A stretch of 17,888 nt of DNA, taken from Candidatus Caldatribacterium sp. Its GTDB lineage: Bacteria; Atribacterota; Atribacteria; Atribacterales; Caldatribacteriaceae. The notes under the pieces were generated by a model that searched no databases, was not told the origin of the DNA, and saw only the letters and a program-made list of their open reading frames with translations. The stretch lies in the NCBI GenBank assembly GCA_025060675.1, contig JANXBI010000062.1, positions 1 through 17,888 of the forward strand. The letters run 5' to 3'. Positions 12,626 through 17,888 of this stretch are shown here, piece by piece. A program made the translations under genes and the position numbers. Positions within the stretch are counted from its first letter, which is position 1; the number at the start of each line of letters is the position of its first letter.

Positions 12626-14517
12626 ATAACATCCCTGGTGGGAGATTCTATCGAAATCTTGGTTTTTACTTACTTTTCCTTATCATCGTTATTTCCTTGG
12701 CAACTTCTCTCATGCAGAGAGAGGCGCCACCTCAAGTGCTAACGTATAGTCAGTTCCTCGACGCGGTGCAACGTGGCGCGGTTCGCCGGGTCGTCATTAC
12801 CGACCGAAGCATTAGCGGACAGATGTACGATGGGACTCGCTTTACGACATACGCTCCTGAGGATCCTGAGCTCATTCGTATTCTCCGAAACCAAAGCGTG
12901 GAAATCGAGGCTCGCCCACCCGTTGAACCATCTTGGTGGACACGAATTTTGAGCTCCCTCTTTCCCACTCTTCTCCTCATCGTGGTGTGGATTTTTCTCC
13001 TCCAGCAAATTCAGGGTGGAAGCAAGGTAACCTCCTTTGTGAAAAGTAGAGCAAAAATGGTAGATCCCGAGAAAGTTAAGGTTACCTTCGATGATGTCGC
13101 TGGGATTGATGAGGTAAAGGAAGAGCTTAAGGAGGTCGTCGACTTTCTCAAGAATCCACGTAAGTTCCAGAAAATTGGTGCTCGTATACCAAGGGGTGTG
13201 CTCCTTTATGGTCCTCCTGGAACAGGAAAAACCCTTCTTGCGAAAGCCATTGCAGGAGAGGCAGGAGTTCCGTTCTTTAGCATTAGTGGTTCCGACTTTG
13301 TTGAAATGTTCGTTGGGGTTGGAGCAGCACGGGTTCGAGATCTCTTTGCTAATGCTAAAAGGAACGCTCCTTGTATCGTTTTTGTTGACGAACTGGACGC
13401 GGTTGGTCGTCACCGAGGTGCGGGGCTTGGCGGAGGACACGATGAACGGGAACAAACCTTGAATCAGCTCCTTGTGGAGATGGATGGGTTTGATCCTAAC
13501 CAGGGTGTTATTCTCATCGCTGCTACGAATCGTCCAGATATTCTGGATCCTGCGCTCCTTCGTCCGGGGCGATTTGATCGGCGTATTGCTGTGCCACAAC
13601 CTGATGTTCGGGGGAGAGAAGCAATTCTTCGGGTCCATGTTCGTGGAAAGCCCTTGGGGAAGGATGTGGATCTTGAGGTTCTTGCTCGCCGTACCCCTGG
13701 ATTCGTGGGGGCAGATCTCGCGAACCTTGTGAATGAGGCGGCTATTCTTGCTGCTCGTAAGGGGAAAGACGTCATTGAAATGGAAGATTTTGAGGAAGCA
13801 ATTGACAAAGTCATTGCTGGGCCGGAACGAAAGCATATTATCATTAGCGAAAGGGAAAAGCGAATTATTGCATACCATGAAGCAGGACATGCTCTTGTAG
13901 CGAAGGTTCTCCCCAACAGCGACCCAGTACACAAGATTTCTATTATTCCTCGCGGCGGTGTTGCTCTGGGATATACATTGCAGTTGCCTACGGAGGATCG
14001 CTATCTCCTCACAAAGCAAGAGCTCCTTGCACGACTTTCTATTCTTCTTGGGGGAAGGGTAGCTGAAGAAGTGGTTTTTAAAGACGTTACAACTGGAGCT
14101 CATGACGATTTGAAGAAGGCTACAGAGATTGCCAGGGAGATGGTTTGTGAGTATGGTATGAGTGAACTTTTGGGTCCCCTTACTCTGGGGAGAAAACACA
14201 AGGAGGTTTTCCTTGGGAGAGACATAGCCGAGGATCGTAATTACAGCGAGGAGATTGCGTATGCTATTGATAAGGAGGTTCGGGCGCTTATCGACCAGGC
14301 ATACGAGCGGGCGAAGGATATCATTATACGACACCGGGACAAGCTGGACGCGTTAGCGAAGGAGCTCATGGAGAAAGAGGTTCTGGGGAGAGATGACATT
14401 GAGCGCATTCTCGACATACCCCAGAACGAAAGTTCGTCTAAAGGAGGAGAAAAGATCCATGAAGGCGAACACGCTGCGCATTGGCTTAACCGGGGTAGCG
14501 AGCATGGTGGTGACTGA
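12622..14517 (+). CDS. ftsH: ATP-dependent zinc metalloprotease FtsH
   Basis: A membrane-anchored AAA+ protease that extracts and degrades damaged membrane proteins and some regulators. The 631 residues show TM1 (13-30), an extracytoplasmic domain (31-109), TM2 (110-128), Walker A GPPGTGKT (197-204), the pore loop FVEMFVGVG (226-234), Walker B IVFVDELDA (252-260), the second region of homology NRPDILDPALLRPGRFDRR (303-321) and the zinc site HEAGH (419-423). The usual third zinc-ligand region (LLGGRVAEE, TGAHDDL) follows. Walker B has Val-Asp-Glu-Leu where most FtsH have Ile-Asp-Glu-Ile, a mild change. The ATG overlaps the hpt stop by 4 bp. The last 20 codons overlap the downstream thioesterase gene, so the Glu/His/Gly-rich tail is constrained by two reading frames. 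Confidence 0.97.
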   Translation: MNNIPGGRFYRNLGFYLLFLIIVISLATSLMQREAPPQVLTYSQFLDAVQRGAVRRVVITDRSISGQMYDGTRFTTYAPEDPELIRILRNQSVEIEARPPVEPSWWTRILSSLFPTLLLIVVWIFLLQQIQGGSKVTSFVKSRAKMVDPEKVKVTFDDVAGIDEVKEELKEVVDFLKNPRKFQKIGARIPRGVLLYGPPGTGKTLLAKAIAGEAGVPFFSISGSDFVEMFVGVGAARVRDLFANAKRNAPCIVFVDELDAVGRHRGAGLGGGHDEREQTLNQLLVEMDGFDPNQGVILIAATNRPDILDPALLRPGRFDRRIAVPQPDVRGREAILRVHVRGKPLGKDVDLEVLARRTPGFVGADLANLVNEAAILAARKGKDVIEMEDFEEAIDKVIAGPERKHIIISEREKRIIAYHEAGHALVAKVLPNSDPVHKISIIPRGGVALGYTLQLPTEDRYLLTKQELLARLSILLGGRVAEEVVFKDVTTGAHDDLKKATEIAREMVCEYGMSELLGPLTLGRKHKEVFLGRDIAEDRNYSEEIAYAIDKEVRALIDQAYERAKDIIIRHRDKLDALAKELMEKEVLGRDDIERILDIPQNESSSKGGEKIHEGEHAAHWLNRGSEHGGD

Positions 14518-14875
14518 CGAGAGTACCGCTGACCGCTTTGATCCTGATATGGTCCCTGCTTTTGCGACGCCGATGCTTGTGTCGCTCATGGATAACGCTG
14601 CTCACGAAGCGGTAAAGCATTGTCTTCCTGAGGGGTACGTTAGTGTAGGTACGAGAATCAGCATCTCTCATATTGCGGCAACTCCGAAGGGCATGAAAGT
14701 CACCGCCCGGGCTACCCTTGTTGAAATCTATCGGAATCGTCTCGTTTTTGAGGCTGAAGCTTTTGATGAAATTGAAAAGGTTGGGGAAGGACGTCTTGAG
14801 CGCTTCGTGGTAAACCGAGAATGGTTTATGAAGCGCCTTGAGTCAAAATCGCGAGGAGCGAAAAGTGAGGCTTGA
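14459..14875 (+). CDS. FlK-type hotdog thioesterase
   Basis: A 138-residue single-domain hotdog thioesterase resembling the fluoroacetyl-CoA thioesterase FlK group. The core starts early (LRIGLTGVASMVVTDEST, 6-23), then FATPMLVSLMDNAAHEAV (35-52) and GTRISISHIAATPKGMKV (64-81). The FlK catalytic set is Thr42, Glu50 and His76. By alignment these are Thr37, Asp45 and His71 here, so Glu is replaced by Asp. Most members are general short acyl-CoA thioesterases of unknown substrate, and real fluoroacetate resistance is not implied. The start is supported by AAAGGAGGAGA upstream and by domain homology that begins inside the 59-bp overlap with ftsH, so the overlap is genuine. The gene also overlaps the next one. 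Confidence 0.8.
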   Translation: MKANTLRIGLTGVASMVVTDESTADRFDPDMVPAFATPMLVSLMDNAAHEAVKHCLPEGYVSVGTRISISHIAATPKGMKVTARATLVEIYRNRLVFEAEAFDEIEKVGEGRLERFVVNREWFMKRLESKSRGAKSEA

Positions 14876-15566
14876 TGGGATAATGAGGCAGTTTGCTGTT
14901 TTTGGATTAGGGATTTTTGGGAGTAGCATTGCCATAGCTCTCTACCAACAAGGGTTTACGGTTCTTGGTGTGGACATCGATGAAGATCCTGTCAAGGAGA
15001 TGGCGGGGAAAATAACCGAGGTTGTTCAGGCAGATACAACCGATGAAAGGGTTCTCGAAGCCCTAGGAGTGAGAAACTTTGATGTAGCCATTGTGAGTAT
15101 TGGCAACGATATTCAATCAAGCGTTCTTACCACTCTTGCCGTGAAAGAGCTTGGGGTCCCCTTTATCGTGGCACGTGCTATTAACGAAATGCACGGGAAG
15201 ATACTTGAGAAGATAGGTGCTGATCGGGTCATTTTCCCGGAAAGGGATATGGCACTAAGAGTGGCAAAAACACTTGCCTTTCCGAACGCCATTCGAACAG
15301 AAGAGCTTTTCCCTGGTTATAACGTTGTTGAGGTAAAACTTCCTCCTGTTTTCCATGGGGTATCCCTTGGGAAAGCTCAACTGCGGAACCGATATGGCAT
15401 TACCGTTTTAGCCATCAAGAGAGATAATGAGTACCGGGTTTCTCCGTCTGCTGATGAAGTACTTTTCAAGGGTGACATCATCTACATTTTGGGGAATGAG
15501 CAGCAGCTACGGAGGTTCTTTAGAGAAACGATTGAAAGCCGAAATGGGAAGGTTGTCGAGGTATGA
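14865..15566 (+). CDS. ktrA: KtrA/TrkA-type RCK protein, potassium channel gating subunit
   Basis: A 233-residue cytoplasmic regulator with one RCK module. The N-terminal Rossmann half has FGLGIFGSSIAIAL (13-26) and VDIDED (37-42), the nucleotide-binding loop and acidic residue; GADRVIFPERDMALRVAKTL (about 125-144) is the conserved linker. The C-terminal RCK_C half (about 158-225) contains GVSLGKAQLRNRYGITVLAI and GDIIYILG. Such proteins form octameric rings that gate KtrB/TrkH K+ channels in response to ATP/ADP or c-di-AMP. No channel subunit is adjacent. GTG 14865 is chosen for the GAGGAG 6 bp upstream; ATG 14883, six codons later, matches the common family N-terminus and is the main alternative. 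Confidence 0.87.
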   Translation: MRLDGIMRQFAVFGLGIFGSSIAIALYQQGFTVLGVDIDEDPVKEMAGKITEVVQADTTDERVLEALGVRNFDVAIVSIGNDIQSSVLTTLAVKELGVPFIVARAINEMHGKILEKIGADRVIFPERDMALRVAKTLAFPNAIRTEELFPGYNVVEVKLPPVFHGVSLGKAQLRNRYGITVLAIKRDNEYRVSPSADEVLFKGDIIYILGNEQQLRRFFRETIESRNGKVVEV

Positions 15567-16423
15567 AAGCACAACTTGAGTGTTTTACCTGTAACATCCG
15601 ACAGGCTCAGGAAGCGGCAGAAATCGCGGGAGGGGATTTCGATTGCATCTGGAAGGTTTCGCAGAGGGTCTGTGCCCTTTATGCTCATGCTGATCCCCAG
15701 TGGACTCCTGCCTATATGACTACTCTGGCCCACCAGATTGCTAAAGAGATTACGGGGGTTGAAGATATCTATTATCGCTTCAAACGCCATTACAATCGGA
15801 TGGCTTTGGAGCTTTATTCTCAGCTTAAGGCGTTTGTTGCTTCTTCAGAAAATAGTCGACTTGAGCGAGCGGTTCTTGTAGCTATCGCTGGAAATGTCAT
15901 TGATCTTGGGGTTTACAGGGATGTGAATGCTTCAGATATCCTTGCTCAAGTGACAAGCGCTCAATGGGGTAAGTATGATTTTCCGGCCTTTTTTACAGAT
16001 CTTTTAAAGGCTCGGACTATCGTCTATGTCGGAGACAACGCGGGAGAGGTTGTCTTTGATCGAGTTTTGATTGAAGAGATTCAGTCCCTTGGGAAGAAGG
16101 AAATCGTTTTTGTCGTTAAAGGAGGGCCGATCTCTAATGACGCGCTCCTTGAGGATGCCAAGGAGGCAGGTCTTGATGAGCTCACCGTGCTTATGACTAC
16201 GGGACAGGCTGAAACAGGAATCGATGTCGCAAAGGCTCCCCGTGAACTTCAAGAGATCTGGAAAAAGGCTGATTTGATTATCTCTAAAGGACAGGGAAAT
16301 TTTGAGACATTGAGTGGGCGAAAAGAGAACATTTATTTCCTTCTCAAGGCAAAATGTGTTCCTGTGGCGCGAGAGTTTGGTGTTCCTCAGGGAGCATTAA
16401 TCCTCAAAAGGAACCTCGGGTGA
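15563..16423 (+). CDS. DUF89 (ARMT1-like) metal-dependent phosphatase-family protein
   Basis: A 286-residue single-domain DUF89 protein of the prokaryotic type. Visible features are an N-terminal CFTCNIRQA (Cys7, Cys10), GNVIDLG (110-116), the metal site YVGDNAGEVVFDRVLIEEI (155-173, with Asp158, Asn159, Glu162), VVKGGPISNDA (184-194), and KGQGNFETL (242-250) followed by FLLKAKCVPVARE. Characterised DUF89 members are Co/Ni/Mn-dependent phosphatases proposed to remove damaged sugar or cofactor phosphates; the substrate here is unknown. The early CxxC is a feature of this prokaryotic subfamily. Its ATG overlaps the upstream stop by 4 bp, and its stop overlaps the Nudix start, so it belongs to the ftsH operon. 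Pairing with a Nudix hydrolase suggests a metabolite-cleaning pair, which is inference. Confidence 0.86.
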   Translation: MKAQLECFTCNIRQAQEAAEIAGGDFDCIWKVSQRVCALYAHADPQWTPAYMTTLAHQIAKEITGVEDIYYRFKRHYNRMALELYSQLKAFVASSENSRLERAVLVAIAGNVIDLGVYRDVNASDILAQVTSAQWGKYDFPAFFTDLLKARTIVYVGDNAGEVVFDRVLIEEIQSLGKKEIVFVVKGGPISNDALLEDAKEAGLDELTVLMTTGQAETGIDVAKAPRELQEIWKKADLIISKGQGNFETLSGRKENIYFLLKAKCVPVAREFGVPQGALILKRNLG

Positions 16424-16872
16424 TTATTGTGAGCAAGAAAGACGTGGTCATCGTGCGTTCAAGTGGTGGAGTTGTTGTGCGTAAGGCAAATGCCTCATTT
16501 GAGGTTCTTCTCATTCGGAAGCGTAATGCTTCGTTCTGGACACTCCCCAAAGGGCACCTTGAAAAAGGAGAAAAAGAGGAAGAAGCAGCAATTCGGGAAA
16601 TTCGTGAGGAGACAGGGTATGTTCCACGGCTTGGACCAAAACTTGGGGAAATTTCTTACACCTACGAGCGAGATAATCGCGTCTTCGAGGAGCACGTCCT
16701 TTTTTACCTTGCAGAAGCGGAGAAAGAAGAAGCACGTGTTGCAGAGGGGGAGGTCGCTGAAGTTCGTTGGTTCCCTCTTGCCAAAGCCCTCTCTCTTCTT
16801 TTTTACGAAAATGAGCAGCATATCCTTTCACTTGCTCAAGAATACCTCTCGAGAGAGGGGATAAATTTTTGA
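16420..16872 (+). CDS. Nudix hydrolase
   Basis: A 150-residue hydrolase for nucleoside diphosphate-linked compounds. The full Nudix box is present from Gly45: GHLEKGEKEEEAAIREIREE then TGY, fitting G-x5-E-x7-REUxEExGU. It is preceded by SSGGVVVR and FEVLLIRKR, with TLPKGHL just before the box, an arrangement common in Ap4A-hydrolase/MutT-like proteins (family-level guess). The substrate cannot be assigned. GTG 16420 has AAAAGGA 7 bp upstream and overlaps the previous stop by 4 bp; a second in-frame GTG at 16429 is possible. An open frame extends upstream but lies inside the DUF89 gene and lacks homology. Confidence 0.9.
   Translation: MIIVSKKDVVIVRSSGGVVVRKANASFEVLLIRKRNASFWTLPKGHLEKGEKEEEAAIREIREETGYVPRLGPKLGEISYTYERDNRVFEEHVLFYLAEAEKEEARVAEGEVAEVRWFPLAKALSLLFYENEQHILSLAQEYLSREGINF
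16845..16870 (+). terminator. Weak terminator-like hairpin at the end of the Nudix gene
   Basis: CCTCT (16845-16849) and AGAGG (16854-16858) form a 5-bp stem with a CGAG tetraloop, followed 6 nt later by ATTTTT (16865-16870). The gap before the T-run and the location inside the coding end make this weak. It would separate the ftsH operon from the spoVS promoter just downstream. Confidence 0.3.
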
Positions 16873-16889
16873 GATTTTTCCTCTTGACA

Positions 16890-16919
16890 GTGACAAGATT
16901 CTTCCTCATGCGCTAAAAT
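16890..16919 (+). promoter_or_regulatory. Probable sigma-70-type promoter for spoVS
   Basis: GTGACA at 16890-16895 (5 of 6 to TTGACA) and TAAAAT at 16914-16919 (5 of 6 to TATAAT) are spaced 18 bp. A perfect TTGACA at 16884-16889 also exists but would be 24 bp from this -10, too far for the usual spacing. The site lies in the only sizeable gap between the Nudix gene and spoVS, leaving a leader of about 90 nt. Confidence 0.6.
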
Positions 16920-16922
16920 ACT

Positions 16923-17014
16923 GGCAAAGGAGGGAAAGCCTGGTTTTGCCCTTGTAAAGAGGAGGGACAAGGTCCCGATGAGTGGTGTCACAAGTCGGGC
17001 AAGGAGGTCCTTCA
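16923..17014 (+). promoter_or_regulatory. Structured leader of spoVS with possible short ORF
   Basis: Two inverted repeats lie in the leader: GGCAAA (16923-16928) with TTTGCC (16945-16950), and a tight hairpin GGGAC-AAG-GTCCC (16964-16976). An SD-like AGAGGAGG (16959-16966) partly overlaps the second hairpin. The ATG at 16978 opens a 22-codon ORF (16978-17046, beginning MSGVTSRARR) that runs 32 bp into spoVS in another frame. This could be a translated leader coupled to spoVS, or chance; it has no recognisable homology. Confidence 0.35.
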
Positions 17015-17275
17015 GTGGAACCTTTGAAGATATCCTCTCGTACTAAACCGGCGGCTTTGGCGGGAGCGCTCAGTAGTGTTATTCGTGAGCATGGACGTGC
17101 GGAGATGCAAGCGGTAGGCGCGGGTGCGGTGAACCAGGCAGTGAAAGCTATAGCTATCGCGCGGGGATATCTTGCGCCAAGTGGGATTGATCTTATATGT
17201 ATCCCGGCTTTTGTGGATATTAAAATCGATGATTCGGAGAGAACAGCAATACGTTTCATTGTGCTTCCAGCTTAA
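17015..17275 (+). CDS. spoVS: Stage V sporulation protein S family
   Basis: An 86-residue protein, exactly the family length, starting at GTG 17015 with AAGGAGGT 6 bp upstream. It matches SpoVS nearly end to end: EPLKISSRTKPAALAGAL (2-19), GRAEMQAVGAGAVNQAVKAI (about 28-47), ARGYLAPSGIDLICIPAF (about 50-67) and ERTAIRFIV. SpoVS has an Alba-like fold and probably binds nucleic acid. In B. subtilis it affects septation and spore coat assembly, but homologues occur in many non-sporulating thermophiles such as Thermus. No other sporulation gene is in the window. It has its own promoter and a structured leader, and may continue into the HU gene 33 bp later. Confidence 0.95.
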   Translation: MEPLKISSRTKPAALAGALSSVIREHGRAEMQAVGAGAVNQAVKAIAIARGYLAPSGIDLICIPAFVDIKIDDSERTAIRFIVLPA

Positions 17276-17308
17276 AATCTTATCCTCGGAAGAAGGAGGT
17301 TGGGGAGG

Positions 17309-17596
17309 ATGAACAAGCAGGATTTGGTGGGTACTCTTGCGGAGGAACTAAAGAAGGAGGGTTTAAGCATTACTAAGAAAGACACAGCTCGTGTTGTGGA
17401 CAAGATGCTCGAGGTTATTGAGAATGCACTTCGAAAAGGCGAGAAAGTGCAGCTTGTGGGTTTTGGTACCTTTGGAGTAAAGAAGAGAGCAGGTCGCAGG
17501 GGTAGGAATCCCCAAACGGGGAAGGAAATTCACATCCCCGAAACTAAAGTGCCTTTCTTCCGTCCAGGCAAACTTTTGAAAGAAATCGTGAAGTAA
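17309..17596 (+). CDS. hup: HU-family DNA-binding protein
   Basis: A 95-residue histone-like protein of normal HU length, which bends and compacts DNA as a dimer. It has the helical N-terminal body (MNKQDLVGTLAEELKK), the family signature VGFGTFGVKKRAGRRGRNP (50-68), the arm-tip proline in RNPQTGKEI and the end KVPFFRPGKLLKEIV. ATG 17309 is chosen: GGAGG lies 9 bp upstream and homology starts there. An in-frame TTG at 17300 overlaps that SD. HU rather than IHF is favoured by the sequence after the arm. It lies just downstream of spoVS, so two nucleic-acid-binding proteins may be co-expressed. Confidence 0.96.
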   Translation: MNKQDLVGTLAEELKKEGLSITKKDTARVVDKMLEVIENALRKGEKVQLVGFGTFGVKKRAGRRGRNPQTGKEIHIPETKVPFFRPGKLLKEIVK

Positions 17597-17603
17597 TCTT
17601 TTT

Positions 17604-17640
17604 CCCACGGGGAGACCCCTCCCTGTGGGTCCCTTGCTTT
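17604..17640 (+). terminator. Intrinsic-terminator-like hairpin after the HU gene
   Basis: CCCACGGGGAG (17604-17614) pairs with CTCCCTGTGGG (17619-17629) over 11 positions, one of them G-T, with a 4-nt loop. The following TCCCTTGCTTTT is T-rich but interrupted, so termination may be incomplete. The hairpin starts 8 bp after the HU stop codon. Confidence 0.7.
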
Positions 17641-17662
17641 TCAGGGATGTCCTAAGTATACT
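17634..17662 (+). promoter_or_regulatory. Probable promoter of tRNA-Arg
   Basis: TTGCTT (17634-17639) and TATACT (17657-17662) are separated by 17 bp, with the -10 ending 11 bp before the tRNA. The -35 lies in the T-rich tail of the preceding terminator, so the two signals overlap. Confidence 0.6.
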
Positions 17663-17673
17663 AAAAGTGGTGT

Positions 17674-17750
17674 GCGCCCGTAGCTCAACAGGATAGAGCG
17701 TCGGCCTCCGGAGCCGAAGGTTGGAGGTTCAATTCCTCTCGGGCGCACCA
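17674..17750 (+). tRNA. tRNA-Arg (CCG)
   Basis: A 77-nt cloverleaf with encoded CCA. The acceptor GCGCCCG pairs with CGGGCGC; D arm GCTC/GAGC; anticodon stem TCGGC/GCCGA with loop CTCCGGA, giving anticodon CCG, which reads CGG; T stem GGAGG/CCTCT with loop TTCAATT. All stems pair, with one G-T in the T stem. Confidence 0.95.
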
Positions 17751-17888
17751 TTGTTTTTTATGGATATTTTAGTCTTTCCGCTGCATCCTTCTGGAATGCG
17801 ATGGTTGTCTGTTGTAAGGGAGTAGTAGTTCTGCTATAGAAAGTACGTTGCTTTTCTCACGTGGTTTTTCTCCTGCGGGGTTCTTGCT
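17751..17888. other. Unassigned 3' edge of the window
   Basis: A short run TTGTTTTTTA follows the tRNA directly and may end its transcript, although no hairpin is present. I see no + strand ORF with an SD. On the minus strand one frame stays open from the window edge for 39 codons to a stop near 17770, but it is arginine/lysine-rich, resembles no family I know and could be chance. Too little sequence is present to decide. Confidence 0.3.

Noticed and set aside
12739..14334. 531-codon open frame on the minus strand opposite ftsH
   Set aside because: It is exactly antisense to the conserved FtsH core, has no recognisable motif and a composition expected of a complementary frame. FtsH is certain, so this is a shadow.
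14459..14875. Specific fluoroacetate-resistance function for the FlK-like protein
   Set aside because: Family similarity alone does not show fluoroacetyl-CoA use, and the catalytic Glu is Asp here; it is kept as a general thioesterase.
16884..16919. Promoter using the perfect TTGACA at 16884-16889 with TAAAAT
   Set aside because: The spacing is 24 bp. GTGACA at 16890-16895 gives 18 bp and is a better -35.

Overview
The window is gene-dense bacterial chromosome with no insertion sequence, prophage or CRISPR array. ATG, GTG and TTG starts are all used, Shine-Dalgarno sites are strong, and most neighbouring genes overlap by a few bases. An ExbD homologue, a TonB-like N-terminus and Lgt suggest a cell with an outer membrane. 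A TtuA-type tRNA 2-thiolation enzyme suggests a thermophile. SpoVS occurs in spore formers and in several non-sporulating thermophilic lineages. Together these fit a thermophilic anaerobe such as Atribacterota (Caldatribacterium-like). That placement comes from gene content only and is tentative; Thermotogota, Dictyoglomota or Synergistota are not excluded.

Region 1 (1-8197, + strand) looks like one long operon. It holds the end of exbD, a TonB-like N-terminus fused to DUF3048, lgt, a Xer recombinase, a purine nucleoside phosphorylase with an adenine-type specificity residue, a small export-type membrane protein, mtnA, a bacterial eRF1-like protein with a zinc ribbon, and an L-fuculokinase-family sugar kinase. 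The phosphorylase and MtnA could act in sequence on 5'-methylthioadenosine or a related 5'-deoxynucleoside. The kinase might belong to the same salvage route, but no aldolase is visible.

Region 2 (8352-10480, - strand) is a two-gene operon: a ttuA-like gene followed by an acetate-kinase-family gene with several altered active-site positions. It converges with region 1 across 154 bp that contains no gene.

Region 3 (10589-16872, + strand) begins with an elongator tRNA-Met (CAU), 19 bp before tilS. It continues with hpt, ftsH, a FlK-type hotdog thioesterase overlapping ftsH by 59 bp, a KtrA/TrkA-type protein, a DUF89 phosphatase-family protein and a Nudix hydrolase. tilS-hpt-ftsH is a conserved bacterial block; the genes after it look like lineage-specific additions.

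Region 4 (16890-17750, + strand) has a good sigma-70-type promoter, a structured leader with a possible 22-codon ORF, spoVS, an HU gene, a terminator-like hairpin, and a tRNA-Arg (CCG) with its own promoter. The last 138 bp show no supportable gene.

Most genes are recognisable housekeeping families. The most unusual points are the TonB-like/DUF3048 fusion directly after exbD, the Asn-to-Asp change in the phosphorylase beside mtnA, the variant acetate kinase, and tilS placed directly behind a CAU-anticodon tRNA that should not be its substrate.
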